64,000 nt of DNA from Acidobacteriia bacterium AH_259_A11_L15 (GCA_027717655.1 JALLOH010000003.1:16821-80820); one strand, 5' to 3'. Numbered from the stretch's first letter, positions 38,286 to 48,335 are shown. The notes: generated by a model from the letters alone, not told the origin. Program-made: numbers and translations.

Positions 38286-39284
38286 ATGAAGGTCGTGGAG
38301 CGAGAAGGTCCGTTCATCAAGCGCTTCTCAGGACCGGACGAAGAAAGCGCAATCATCTGCTTCAAGTTTTGGCAAGGGGTCATAGCGTCTGGCTGTGCCG
38401 GTAAATGCGACTATTGCTGGCTCCAGACGCAATCGCCTTATAGCACCGGCAGATACGAACTAACAGGCACACTGTTCAGCAACCTCCCCGAACGGTTACC
38501 CGCCGAGCTCGCCAAGTGGCTGACGTTTCCCGTGCCGCGCGCGCTTATTTTTGGCGAAAACCAAGATGGCCTTGGGTTCGAGCACCCTTATAAGCGGATG
38601 TTCGGGGTAACGCCACTTGAGATCGCAATACCTATGTTCTCCGACCCCTCGGTCAATCGGGTTGGACACAAGCTAATCGTCCTTAGCAAATTTGATTCGG
38701 TTGACTATGCCCGTACCTTTCCGCCGAACCCCAACGTCATCTTTTCCTGGTCTGTGAGTTCGGAATGGGTAAGTAGCCATCACGAAAAGGGCGTGGCACC
38801 TCTCGAGCGTCGTCTGACTTGTGCCGAACTCATGAAAAGCGACGGATCGCCGGTTCGCTTCCGGTTAGATCCCATGATTCCTCATGAAGGTTGGCAGCAA
38901 GATTATGCCCAGACCATTGCACGGATCAACGCAATCAAGCCTGAGATGGTGACGATCGGGGCATTACGCGCCACCAACAAGAATAAATTGAAGCAGGCGG
39001 CCAAGCGCAACAAGCGAGACGGATCCATCTTCAACATTCTTACTGAAAAGGACCCCTCGGATTTCAAATGGCGCATACCACTCAACCAACAGATTGACTT
39101 GTTTTCGTTCGCCATCATGCAGGTGGACAGTCATGTGGTTCCCGCGCTCTGCAAGGAAGACGAGACTATATGGCGTGCCGTCGATAAATGCCTCAAGGCC
39201 AAAGGACATCCAGGACTCACCTTCCGAGGATGTCACTGCGTGATTGCGGGTTCTAGGAAAGACGTTTTGGTGCAATTGAGTTAG
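38286..39284 (+). CDS. Radical SAM protein, spore-photoproduct-lyase (SPL)-like
   Basis: SGCAGKCDYCWLQTQSPY (CxxxCxxC) near the N-terminus; SPL-like architecture. Confidence 0.72.
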   Translation: MKVVEREGPFIKRFSGPDEESAIICFKFWQGVIASGCAGKCDYCWLQTQSPYSTGRYELTGTLFSNLPERLPAELAKWLTFPVPRALIFGENQDGLGFEHPYKRMFGVTPLEIAIPMFSDPSVNRVGHKLIVLSKFDSVDYARTFPPNPNVIFSWSVSSEWVSSHHEKGVAPLERRLTCAELMKSDGSPVRFRLDPMIPHEGWQQDYAQTIARINAIKPEMVTIGALRATNKNKLKQAAKRNKRDGSIFNILTEKDPSDFKWRIPLNQQIDLFSFAIMQVDSHVVPALCKEDETIWRAVDKCLKAKGHPGLTFRGCHCVIAGSRKDVLVQLS

Positions 39285-39395
39285 GGGGCGGAAACGTGTG
39301 GGATGGCCTCAGAGAAACTGGCTTGACCTTCTTAACATGGCCCTCACGGGCTGACCGAGGCCACTTGGACGAGCCTGAAGAACAAAGGAGGCACT

Positions 39396-39890
39396 ATGCG
39401 CTATCTACCAGGGGATGTTCCTGACGCGTACCGTGACTTTGATGGTCCGGAAAACTTTGCGAACGCAGCTCCTCCATCGCACCGAACACCTCTCATGTTG
39501 CTGCTAGCGGTTTCCTTGCTCCTAGCGCTAGCTGTGGGTGGGTTCGCATACCTACGGAAGACACCTCCACAAACAGATGCACAAGCGGCGGCCGTAGGGA
39601 GCGGGGCCACCAAAGCACAAGCCGGCGACGTTTTTGGCGAACCTCGCGCAGAGTACCTCTCGTTACGTACCCAGCACGATGCTGGGAACCACGCGAAGCT
39701 TGTTCACCGCCTACTTGATCGTTCGATCCGTGAACTCAATGAAGCCGAGAGCGAATTGGACAAGCTGCGCTCCGTCTACGCCGAGAGTGTGGTTGACAAA
39801 GCGACTCAGAAGGTCAGGGCAGCTCGGCAGAACCTAGAGACGGCGCATGGCGAAATCAAGACTATCGAGGCTCTCATAATCAGAAAATGA
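39396..39890 (+). CDS. Single-pass membrane protein with coiled coil
   Basis: TPLMLLLAVSLLLALAVGGFAYL TM segment; helical C-term. Confidence 0.55.
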   Translation: MRYLPGDVPDAYRDFDGPENFANAAPPSHRTPLMLLLAVSLLLALAVGGFAYLRKTPPQTDAQAAAVGSGATKAQAGDVFGEPRAEYLSLRTQHDAGNHAKLVHRLLDRSIRELNEAESELDKLRSVYAESVVDKATQKVRAARQNLETAHGEIKTIEALIIRK

Positions 39891-39932
39891 AGTTTTCGAC
39901 GAGGCGGTCAGGAACAGACAAAGGAGGAAGCG

Positions 39933-40328
39933 ATGCAAACTGCGACCATGAACCACGTCGTTAAGTCGAGGGGTGCTTTGCCAATTCCCAGAAACCCGAG
40001 GAGCTTTCTGGCCTTGACGGAAGCACGATCCCCAGCTCGTTTGGCAGCTGTTGGCTTGGCACTGCCCGATTCTGCTAGTCATCTGACCGGGCTGCCCATG
40101 CCGGCGATGAGCACTGCCACTGTGTCTGGAGAGAGGCTTCCGATCTTGGCCGGGATGCCAACCCAGGTCACGGTCAAGGCGCTCAAGCGGATGCTCGAAC
40201 TGGACACAGCGGACCGATTGATGCGCGTAACCGACAAAGGAACGGCAGAGCTGCTCGGCGACACCGACGTGGTCGACTTGATGGAACGTTGCAACCTTGA
40301 GGTCGTAAGACCAAACGTTGACTCCTAG
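39933..40328 (+). CDS. Putative ubiquitin-like (beta-grasp) protein
   Basis: C-term QVTVKALKRMLELDTADRLMRVTDKGTAELLGDTDVVDLMERCNLEVVRP pattern plus E1-like gene downstream; no C-terminal diglycine. Confidence 0.4.
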   Translation: MQTATMNHVVKSRGALPIPRNPRSFLALTEARSPARLAAVGLALPDSASHLTGLPMPAMSTATVSGERLPILAGMPTQVTVKALKRMLELDTADRLMRVTDKGTAELLGDTDVVDLMERCNLEVVRPNVDS

Positions 40329-40363
40329 CCTGCTTTCTGGCCGCCTCGCCCTCAGGAGTCAAG

Positions 40364-41014
40364 ATGGATCAAGAGCTTTTGAAGAACATTGCTCTGACAG
40401 CGATCGCCGTTTTCTTTTTTCTGCTCAGTGCTTCTCTCCTATACCGCTGGGCTGTGGAGGAGTACTGGCGCTCTCGAGAGAGAGCTTTCGAGAAGAGGAA
40501 ACGACGGATGGCTGAAGAACGCATGCGCAAAATCCGTGAAAAAGAGGCACAGGAAATGCAAGCGGAGCAGGAACTCGCAGCACAAGGCCGAGAGCTCATT
40601 GCCAAGGTTTCCGGTCCCTCCCTCCGGAAAGCAAAGGCTGTGTTCGGCGAGTTACGTGCGAACCGGGTAGGCCTAGCCAAGTATTCGTATATTTGCTTCA
40701 AGACGTTGCAATATGTAGCTGACTGCTGCGATGGCTTCCCTTCTCCGTATCAGCTAGCGGACCAGGACCCAGACCGGAGGAGGACGCAACTGCAGGTGCT
40801 CTCTACAGCTTCTGCGGGATTGGAAGTTTTGAACGCGTCACATAACGACATCGTGTTCGACGCGAGTCTCATCACGTGGAAAGTCAATTTAGAGAAAGTG
40901 CGCTACGAGATTTGCCCCAGCTGCCCGGTGGTCGAGAATCCTGGGAAATACACCGACGCATGTCCTGTCATGATGATCACAAGTGTGGATAAGCAAGATG
41001 GCGAGGAAGAATAA
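40364..41014 (+). CDS. Membrane-anchored hypothetical protein
   Basis: N-term TM IALTAIAVFFFLLSASLLYRW followed by charged helix. Confidence 0.55.
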   Translation: MDQELLKNIALTAIAVFFFLLSASLLYRWAVEEYWRSRERAFEKRKRRMAEERMRKIREKEAQEMQAEQELAAQGRELIAKVSGPSLRKAKAVFGELRANRVGLAKYSYICFKTLQYVADCCDGFPSPYQLADQDPDRRRTQLQVLSTASAGLEVLNASHNDIVFDASLITWKVNLEKVRYEICPSCPVVENPGKYTDACPVMMITSVDKQDGEEE

Positions 41015-41828
41015 TAGGAATTCCAGCTTCTGCTACGAAGAATGGTTCAGCGCTCAGCAATCCCTGATCGGGATTGAGGGCTCACAGGCGCTGCGTCAAA
41101 TGAGCATTCTTATTGCTGGTGCCGGCGGACTCGGTTACAACTTAGCGGTATTTGCGGCTCGTTCAGGCGTTGAGGCCATATACCAGTGTGATTCGCAGGT
41201 GGTTGAAGTCGATGATAACCTCAACCGAATCTTCGCCAACACTAGGCATCTGGGTAAAACGAAGCTCTCGGTAGTTGAGGAGCTGCTGCATTGCTTTGAT
41301 CGAGCATCAGTTGATAAGAATTTCAATTACACGCCGTTAGCTTTTCCGGTCGAACATCCAAGAGTTCGCGTTTACTTAAAGCAGGCCGATTTCTTGATGT
41401 CTTCTCCAAACTCAATCGATTCTAGATTATGGCTTCTGCGGTATGCTCGGGACAATAAAAAGCTTTTATTTAACGTCGGCTTCTCATGTGCACCTGGAAA
41501 ACACATGAGCGGCGAGGTGTCGATTTTCCGGCCGAGTAGACGAGATCTTGCCTGTCCTGCGTGTATTTCCCTCAAAGCACAAGACGACTCTACGCGCAGT
41601 CCTCTGTTTTATCCGCCTTTGGCCGTGCTTGCTGCTTTCGCCATACATCTTGCGATAGCAGAAGTCACCAATTTTGATTGTCTTGGGGAGGACCGACCAA
41701 ACTACTTTCTGTACGACGGCTTCAGCCATTTGCTCGCGGGTTTTCGGCTGGAACCTGATCCTGACTGCGAAGTTTGCCAAACAAAATCTCCAATGAGGGA
41801 GAAGAAGAGATTTGAGCGCGCCGAATAA
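40998..41828 (+). CDS. E1-like (ThiF/MoeB) adenylating enzyme
   Basis: MSILIAGAGGLGYNLAVFAARSGVEAIYQCDSQVVEVDDNLNRIFANTRHLGKTK; paired CPAC and CEVC zinc knuckles; likely ATG at 40998. Confidence 0.82.
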   Translation: MARKNNRNSSFCYEEWFSAQQSLIGIEGSQALRQMSILIAGAGGLGYNLAVFAARSGVEAIYQCDSQVVEVDDNLNRIFANTRHLGKTKLSVVEELLHCFDRASVDKNFNYTPLAFPVEHPRVRVYLKQADFLMSSPNSIDSRLWLLRYARDNKKLLFNVGFSCAPGKHMSGEVSIFRPSRRDLACPACISLKAQDDSTRSPLFYPPLAVLAAFAIHLAIAEVTNFDCLGEDRPNYFLYDGFSHLLAGFRLEPDPDCEVCQTKSPMREKKRFERAE

Positions 41829-41833
41829 AAGCC

Positions 41834-42154
41834 GTGGAATACTTCGGCATCGCAGTATTGGCTCTCTTGATATTTATATTGGTCTCTCTGGTGGGTATCC
41901 CGGCCAGCCTCTTGCCTTTTGTATATTCCCCGACCTTGAGTTTTCGTCACGTGATTATCAGCCTTGCGGCATTCATGTGTTCCCTGGCAATCGGACTTGC
42001 TCCTCGAGAGCCAATGCTACTGATCCCAGTCGGTGTTTTTTTCCTTATGTTCGGACAGAAAATCATCACCGATCCTTTCTCGAACGGGATCTTCGGAGCA
42101 GCGCTTTTATTCGGCATTATCTTTGCCGGGCTAGTTTGGTTGTTCGGAATTTGA
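41834..42154 (+). CDS. Small multi-pass membrane protein
   Basis: Several hydrophobic segments. Confidence 0.5.
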   Translation: MEYFGIAVLALLIFILVSLVGIPASLLPFVYSPTLSFRHVIISLAAFMCSLAIGLAPREPMLLIPVGVFFLMFGQKIITDPFSNGIFGAALLFGIIFAGLVWLFGI

Positions 42155-42177
42155 TCAGCGACTAAGGGGATGCTGGC

Positions 42178-42432
42178 ATGAGCTTTCGCGACAACGACAG
42201 AGCTCTGGCAGCTAGGAAGGATGACATCCTTTTTAGGGTGTGCGTAGTGGCCTGGGTAGTGCTCAGCCTTTACTCCATAGGTAGCGGGTACATTACCACC
42301 CTCAGATGGGCCGTAACTTTAACAGTTATTGGGAGCGTATCCCTCACAATCGGATTAGTACTCCACTCCCCTGAAGCAAAGTGGCTTTCGCGGGCAATTC
42401 CGTTCATTGCTTTGCTGGCATACAGCGTTTGA
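42178..42432 (+). CDS. Small membrane protein
   Basis: Hydrophobic segments VCVVAWVVLSLYSIG, AVTLTVIGSVSLTIGLVL. Confidence 0.45.
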   Translation: MSFRDNDRALAARKDDILFRVCVVAWVVLSLYSIGSGYITTLRWAVTLTVIGSVSLTIGLVLHSPEAKWLSRAIPFIALLAYSV

Positions 42433-42507
42433 AGGAGGACTCGAAAGACTGCGGTTTCTAAACTGAACTAGCTTCAAAGAACCCATTTGGGTGCCCAAGG
42501 GCGTAGA

Positions 42508-42681
42508 ATGAAGCTCCAAACGGTAGAGGATGCGGTTTTCCGCAAACGAATTTCTGATCCGGAAAGACGGGAGAAAAACAAGGGGAAAACCATATTTTGT
42601 CGTGAGGTCATCGAAATGGTGGCGCAAGCTTTGGTGGAAATGCTAAAAGAGGAAAAAGAAACCCGATTCAAAAAGGATTGA
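42508..42681 (+). CDS. Small charged protein preceding the recombinase
   Basis: ORF MKLQTVEDAVFRKRISDPERRE...; TTGA overlap with recombinase ORF. Confidence 0.45.
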   Translation: MKLQTVEDAVFRKRISDPERREKNKGKTIFCREVIEMVAQALVEMLKEEKETRFKKD

Positions 42682-44759
42682 GTTCCGTGGAAAGAATCAG
42701 TGCGCTATATCAACGGGTTACGGCAGAAGAATCGTTCCGCCGTCAGATGAGTTTGCCGGCCCAAAAGACCGAAGCCGAAGAGCTGGCCAGGAGGCACGGC
42801 TGGCAGTTCAAACACTATACGGAACCACGCCATTGCAAAGCGAGCGAGTGGGATCGTCCTGCGCTTAACGAGCTGATACGAGACATTGAGGCCGATCTTA
42901 TAAGTCGTGTGGTTGTCCGACATGAAGACCGCCTATGGCGTGACCTTGGGATCCAGCAGCGTCTTTTGGAAATATTTCGAAAACACAATGTGGAGTTTTG
43001 GGCATTTCGTGGACCACTCGACTACCTAAGTGCTCATGGGCGACTGGTTTTGAACGTGACGGGCAGCGCAGCTCAGTTCGAACGCGAGATTACAGGTGAG
43101 CGAATCCGTTCGATGAAGCGGTCGAAGGCTATGAAGGGACAACCTGCTGGTGGCCCTGCGCCTTTTGGGTACACATCCCAGGCGCGACTGGAAAGAGAAC
43201 TAGTCGCGAAGGATGGTCTTGATCAGGACGCCGCATACAAGAGGGCTTGTGAACTGATTCCTGTCGCTAAGTCTTGGGTAGTGGATGAGGCAGAGGCCGA
43301 GAGCGTGCGAATAATCTTCGACCATTATGTCAAGATGCGATGGGGTTGCCGCAAGATCGCCAAGTATCTCAACGAAATAGGGCATCGTCGCCGGTCCGGC
43401 CTTCCGTGGCACCCGGACAAGGTCCGCAGGATAATCAACGATCCGTGCGTTGCTGGTTTTACCAGCTTCGATACAGAAGCCTATGACTCCCACGTGACAT
43501 CCAAAGCGCCCAAGTCTAAGCAGACCCTTTTCAAGGCTGAGCACAAGCCGATCATCGAATCCGACCAATGGTTTGCAGCTCAGCGGCTCAAAGCAGAAAA
43601 CACAACCAGTAACCGCACAAGGGTAACTGCGCGTCAAGTCTATGCGCTCTCGGGCATCCTGGTTTGTGCAAGATGCGGGTCGCGCATGAAGGGTAAAAGC
43701 TCAGGCAGAAGTGGGTACTCCTATTACGTGTGCGCTAGGCGGGCAGCGTTCGGGCAAGAAGGGTGTGACGCTCCTCTTCTAAACTCACGCATGGTTGAGG
43801 ACTGTGTGTGGAATTACCTTCAGGAATATCTTTCGAAGCCTGAAGGCGTCGTGGAATTCGTCAAAAAGGTCAACAAGAAGCTAAAGGAAAAGGTGCCTGG
43901 AATCGACGACAGGATCAAGCAGACCGAGAGGGAGATTCAAGAAATCGATGCCAAGCTTGCCAAATATTATGCCCGCTATGAGAGGGCCAAGAACGATTTG
44001 GAGGCAGGTGCAGCCTGGGACCGGATAGTTGAGCTGAAAGATCTAAAAATTCGAAACCAGCGCACTCTTGCCGAGTTGCGGAAGCAGGAAAGTGCTTTGA
44101 AGCTTGAGGAGATGGACGTTGAGAAGGCTCAGCACTACATCAAGTCTCTTTACGTGTTTATGCGGGACCATCCGTTCGAGCGACGCGCTCTTTGTTTGGC
44201 ACTCAAGCAGAACCACGGTTTTACGGTCACGGTTCTGTCCAGGAGCAAGCTTGTTGCCTCTATGGAGTTTGATAGGCTGACGGAAATCGGACTGGGAAAA
44301 GATAGGACAGACACTGGTAGGGACTCATCAGACGCGTCTTTGGCCTATGTGTCTGGGATGGGGCAAAACTATGCTGGCCAAGCGCGTGCCCACTATCCTG
44401 CCGCCGCTCACCCTGGACGAGGCCATCCAGACCACCAAGGTCCACAGTGTCACCGGGGTGCTCGAAGACAGCCGTGGGCTCATCCCCACGCGCCCTTTCC
44501 GCGCCCCCCACCACACCATCTCCGACGCGGGCTTGATTGGCGGCGGGACGATTCCGCGGCCGGGCGAGGTCTCGCTGGCGCACAACGGGGTGCTGTTCCT
44601 GGACGAGCTGCCCGAGTTCCAGCGCAGCGCCCTGGAGGTGCTGCGGCAACCCCTCGAAGACGGCCTGGTCACCATCTCCCGGGCCATCACCAGCTTGACC
44701 TTCCCCGCCCGCTTCACGCTGGCGGCGGCCATGAACCCCTGCCCCTGCGGGTACTTTAA
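42678..44759 (+). CDS. Large serine recombinase (integrase), 3' end read through into comM sequence
   Basis: Resolvase N-term [61 protein letters not shown]; recombinase zinc ribbon [10 protein letters not shown]...YYVC...GC; coiled coil. True island-encoded part ends near 44340. Confidence 0.9.
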   Translation: MSSVERISALYQRVTAEESFRRQMSLPAQKTEAEELARRHGWQFKHYTEPRHCKASEWDRPALNELIRDIEADLISRVVVRHEDRLWRDLGIQQRLLEIFRKHNVEFWAFRGPLDYLSAHGRLVLNVTGSAAQFEREITGERIRSMKRSKAMKGQPAGGPAPFGYTSQARLERELVAKDGLDQDAAYKRACELIPVAKSWVVDEAEAESVRIIFDHYVKMRWGCRKIAKYLNEIGHRRRSGLPWHPDKVRRIINDPCVAGFTSFDTEAYDSHVTSKAPKSKQTLFKAEHKPIIESDQWFAAQRLKAENTTSNRTRVTARQVYALSGILVCARCGSRMKGKSSGRSGYSYYVCARRAAFGQEGCDAPLLNSRMVEDCVWNYLQEYLSKPEGVVEFVKKVNKKLKEKVPGIDDRIKQTEREIQEIDAKLAKYYARYERAKNDLEAGAAWDRIVELKDLKIRNQRTLAELRKQESALKLEEMDVEKAQHYIKSLYVFMRDHPFERRALCLALKQNHGFTVTVLSRSKLVASMEFDRLTEIGLGKDRTDTGRDSSDASLAYVSGMGQNYAGQARAHYPAAAHPGRGHPDHQGPQCHRGARRQPWAHPHAPFPRPPPHHLRRGLDWRRDDSAAGRGLAGAQRGAVPGRAARVPAQRPGGAAATPRRRPGHHLPGHHQLDLPRPLHAGGGHEPLPLRVL
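44325..44370 (+). other. Right island/chromosome junction (attR candidate) within comM P-loop codons
   Basis: LSR reading frame fades and comM frame [16 protein letters not shown] begins at ~44356; composition shifts from island to high-GC chromosome. Confidence 0.75.
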
Positions 44760-45219
44760 CGACCCCACCCGCGAGTGCCGCTGCACGCCCACGCAGATCC
44801 AGCGCTACGTGCAGAAAATCTCCGGCCCCTTGCTCGATCGCATCGATATCCACATCGACGTTCCCGCCGTCCGCTACAAGGAGCTCCGCGGGGCCGCCCC
44901 CCGGGAAGGGTCGGCGGAGTTGCGCGCCCGCGTGATGCGCGCCCGCCAGCGGCAACTGGAGCGCTTCCGCGGCGAGAAGATGTACTCCAACGCCCAGATG
45001 CCTTCCCGGCTCATCCGCAAGGTCTGCGAAATCGACGCCGACTCCGAGAAGCTGCTGGAGACCGCCATCACCCGCCTGGGGCTGAGCGCCCGGGCGCACG
45101 ACCGCATCCTGAAGGTGGCGCGCACCATCGCCGACCTGGGCGACTCCGAGCGCATCGCCGCCAAGCACCTCTCCGAGGCCGTCCAGTACCGCACCCTGGA
45201 CCGTACCTACTGGACCTAG
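44347..45219 (+). pseudogene. comM: 3' portion of comM/YifB Mg-chelatase-like AAA+ gene, truncated by island insertion
   Basis: [34 protein letters not shown]...[19 protein letters not shown]...NPCPCGYF; no 5' half in window. Confidence 0.9.
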
Positions 45220-45272
45220 CAATCCCTCCGGCGGGTGAGACCGTCGCGATGTGATAAACTGCTTAGGCCCAG

Positions 45273-46160
45273 ATGAGTCGCATCAGCAGCTTCGTTCTTC
45301 TCGTGGCGCTGGCCACGGGCATCGGCTGGGCCGCGCGGCAGAGCTCCCCCGCCGCCAACGACGCGGCCACGGTCGAGGTGGACTCCGCCTGGGTGGCGAC
45401 CCACTTGCTCAACTTGCGGCGCATCCTCAACCTACCGGGCTCGATCCGGCTCGACTTCAAGGAAAAAGGCGAGAGCTCCGTCCCGGGTTATCACCTGCTG
45501 CTGTTCGACCTGCGGAGAGGGGAGGAGCGCCGCACAATCCAGCTCTACGTCAGCCAGGACGGCCGCAGCGTCTTCTACGACCGCCTGTACGATGTGGAGA
45601 AGCCCTTCCAGAGATTCCGCGACGGCATCCGGCTGGAAGAGGAGCCGACCCGCGGCCCCGACGACGCCCTGGTGACCATCGTCGAGTACTCCGACTACAC
45701 CTGCGGCTACTGTCGCCAGTTCTTCAACACCCTGGAAGAGCCGCTGTTCGAGCGCTACGGCGGCCAGGTTCGTCTGGTCTACAAGCATTTCCCGTTGACC
45801 GGGTCGCGCGCCTGGGCCGAGGACGCGGCGATCGCCTCCGCCTGCGCCTACCGGCAGGGCAACGACCGCTTCTGGGCGCTCCACGCCAAGCTGTTCCAGG
45901 CGGCCACGCGCTTGCGGGAAGGGAAATCAGTTCTCCTGGAGCTGGCCCGGCAGGCGGGACTGGACTTGCCCGCCTTTCGCCAGTGCCTCGAGCAACAGGA
46001 CGCCTTGATCGACATCGCTCAGGATGTCGAGGAAGGCGAGCGCCTGGGCGTGGACGGCACCCCCTCCTTCTTCGTCAACGGTCGCCCCATCCCCGGCCTG
46101 CTGCCTCCCGAGCATTTCTTTCACATCGTGGACGAAGAGCTGGCCGCCGCCCGCCGCTAG
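45273..46160 (+). CDS. DsbA-family thioredoxin-like oxidoreductase
   Basis: VEYSDYTCGYCRQFFNTL (CxxC), RLVYKHFPL, GVDGTPSFFVNGRPIPG; N-terminal signal. Confidence 0.85.
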   Translation: MSRISSFVLLVALATGIGWAARQSSPAANDAATVEVDSAWVATHLLNLRRILNLPGSIRLDFKEKGESSVPGYHLLLFDLRRGEERRTIQLYVSQDGRSVFYDRLYDVEKPFQRFRDGIRLEEEPTRGPDDALVTIVEYSDYTCGYCRQFFNTLEEPLFERYGGQVRLVYKHFPLTGSRAWAEDAAIASACAYRQGNDRFWALHAKLFQAATRLREGKSVLLELARQAGLDLPAFRQCLEQQDALIDIAQDVEEGERLGVDGTPSFFVNGRPIPGLLPPEHFFHIVDEELAAARR

Positions 46161-46441
46161 TCATTTAAATACGGATTCAGGAAGTCGTTGCGGAGGGCAG
46201 GCTCATCGTAGGCAGGGCTCTTGTATTGAGTGTGAACTTCCTTCACCAGCATGGCGCGGCCTCTGCAGATGGTGATTGACCCAACGCCCTGCGGTCTCCT
46301 TCTGGTCGAATAGCTCCGTAGTCCTGTAAGGCGGGATAACTAGACGGAAGAAGTTCGGTGGGGGGGTGAAGTGAACTTGGGGAGGAGTTTAGCTAGCTAC
46401 TAGTTTGCCCAACTAAAGTTGCCACTTTCATACCATGTGAC

Positions 46442-48142
46442 CTACTGAAATACTTCCGGACGCGCAGTGCCATCGGCGGCGGCTGGCGCGATCAGGTGGA
46501 TCAGCGCCGCCAACGTCGGCGCAACATCGGCCATGTCAACCGGTGTCCAATGTACCCCAGGCTTTACACCCGCTCCCCAAAAGGCGAGCGGCACGTGGGT
46601 GTCGTAGCGATAAGGCGATCCGTGTGTCGAACCCTCCGTCATCTCTCCATACTTTCCCCAGAAGTAGAAGGGCCGTGGTACTAGGAGCACGTCGCCAGCG
46701 CGGTCAGGGTGGAATGACAGTTGCATTGCCCGGGCGAAGGGGGTAGACAGTAGCGGCCCACTCAGGAGTTGCGCGCGGGTGAAGTAAGCGGCGATGCCGG
46801 AAACTCGGAGCGCGCCCAGGCCCGCCACCTCCTGCACCAGCGCGGGATCGAGGTGCTTCTCCGCAATGACCTTTTCATTCAGGTAGATGCTCGGGTCCTC
46901 AAGGGCTAAGACCCACTCCCCCCGGCCGAAGCATTCCGTGAGCGCTTCAGTTACGAACTTCCTGAGCTCGGCCTTCTTGATCCGGCTTGCGGGGTGCCCC
47001 AGTGAAGCCATGTATTCCGGGATAGGCGCGGCGCCGTGGTCTGCGGTGAAGACGACCACGAGGTTGTCCCTGCCCCCCACGTGCTTCTCCAAGAAGTCGA
47101 GCAGGTCTGCGATATTGCGGTCCACGCGCACCGTCGCGTCCTGAACCTCGTGGCTTTGGGGGCCATAGGCGTGACCGATGAGGTCGTTGGCGCTAAAGCT
47201 CACAGCGAGAAGGTCGGTTCCACCTCGAATTCCGAGGCCCTCGGCTTGAACCGCTGCCTTCACGAAATCCACTAAGAAGTCGTTAGCCATGGGAGTTTGA
47301 AGAAACGCAGCGTAAAACGCAGGTCCAGGCTTATTCAGATTCCCGGTGAGCTTGTGAGGGAAGGTACGGCCCAGGCCGTTCGCGGTTGATTCGAAGGGCC
47401 TGTCGTCCTTGCCCTGGTATATACTCTCGGACAATGCCCGCTCCCAGACCCTGCCAAAGTAGCTATCCGGGATTTTCCGCCCGTTGAAAGCCTTGACCCA
47501 TGTAGGCAAATCCTTCGCAGGCAATTCCTTCGTATAGTAAGAGGACGTCACCATCTTTCCGTTTGAATCGCTCATCCAGTAGGCAGTGCCGAGGCGTCCC
47601 CCAAGGGCAATTGCTGCGCGATTCTTGAGCGCGATCGCTACTACCTTGGCGGTCTTTCCCGTCGCAACGCGCAACCGATCACCCACAGTCTCGCCGATGA
47701 AGTTCCTGGGCGAGCTGTCGACCTCCGGGTTGGGCGGGGATTCGAGCACGGGGTGATCCGGATCAGCGAACATGGTCACGCTCTTGCCCGCTGCGCGGTC
47801 ATAATACTTGTTGGAGACAATCCCATTCTTGTAGGCGTAGCTGCCTGAAGCGATGGTGGCATGGCCCGGCCCGGTGTAGGTAGTGCCATGCCCGTACAGC
47901 GCTTGCGTGAATACCGCCCCCTCGGCGAAGAGCCGCTCTATTCCCCGCTCGTTCAGGTGAGGTCGCATTCTCTCTAAGGTCTCGTAGCTGAGCTGGTCGA
48001 CGACCAAGATCACCACAAGCTTCGGGGTTCTGGCCGGGGCTGTTTGTGCGAACAACGCCGCGGTGGAGAATACGGTAGCGAGGGCCAGAAGAGAAAGCGC
48101 CAATACGCTTGCCAGCAGCCAGCGTGTTTTGCTCCGCTTCAT
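46442..48142 (-). CDS. Alkaline phosphatase superfamily (PafA/nucleotide pyrophosphatase-like) secreted protein
   Basis: VVILVVDQLSYETLERM, YTGPGHATIASGSYAYKNGIV, VVVFTADHGAAPIPE; signal peptide from MKRSKTRW. Confidence 0.85.
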   Translation of the reverse strand: MKRSKTRWLLASVLALSLLALATVFSTAALFAQTAPARTPKLVVILVVDQLSYETLERMRPHLNERGIERLFAEGAVFTQALYGHGTTYTGPGHATIASGSYAYKNGIVSNKYYDRAAGKSVTMFADPDHPVLESPPNPEVDSSPRNFIGETVGDRLRVATGKTAKVVAIALKNRAAIALGGRLGTAYWMSDSNGKMVTSSYYTKELPAKDLPTWVKAFNGRKIPDSYFGRVWERALSESIYQGKDDRPFESTANGLGRTFPHKLTGNLNKPGPAFYAAFLQTPMANDFLVDFVKAAVQAEGLGIRGGTDLLAVSFSANDLIGHAYGPQSHEVQDATVRVDRNIADLLDFLEKHVGGRDNLVVVFTADHGAAPIPEYMASLGHPASRIKKAELRKFVTEALTECFGRGEWVLALEDPSIYLNEKVIAEKHLDPALVQEVAGLGALRVSGIAAYFTRAQLLSGPLLSTPFARAMQLSFHPDRAGDVLLVPRPFYFWGKYGEMTEGSTHGSPYRYDTHVPLAFWGAGVKPGVHWTPVDMADVAPTLAALIHLIAPAAADGTARPEVFQ

Positions 48143-48335
48143 TTCAATCTCTCTATTTAAGCTGGAATTTCCGATTTCAACCTTACCCTTGCACCAAACT
48201 GTACGGCAGTCGCCTTCTTGTGTCAAGCTCAGATCGCAATGGCGGGTTTGGGGGCCATCGTGGTTCGTTTTGGCCGTTCCGATGACTCGTCGGGCCTGTT
48301 TTCTGCCGCCGACCACCCTCGCCGCCGATTAAAGA

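Noticed and set aside
40998-41828. E1-like gene as a Cap2 component of the CBASS operon
   Set aside because: It lies ~9 kb away from the CD-NTase with unrelated genes between, lacks an E2 domain, and no Cap3/JAB gene is present; CBASS here is TRIP13/HORMA-type.
1-44340. Whole island as an archaeal contig wrongly joined to bacterial DNA
   Set aside because: Not favoured, because bacterial CBASS, sigma70-type promoters and the LSR-comM junction are mixed through the island; but it cannot be excluded for the 5.6-24 kb block without read mapping.
44260-45222. 320-aa minus-strand ORF across comM
   Set aside because: Antisense shadow of comM codons; no recognisable domain.
46442-48142. Possible PglZ/BREX alkaline-phosphatase-like defence gene
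   Set aside because: It has a secretion signal, lies in ordinary chromosome and matches the PafA/pyrophosphatase style; no BREX neighbours.
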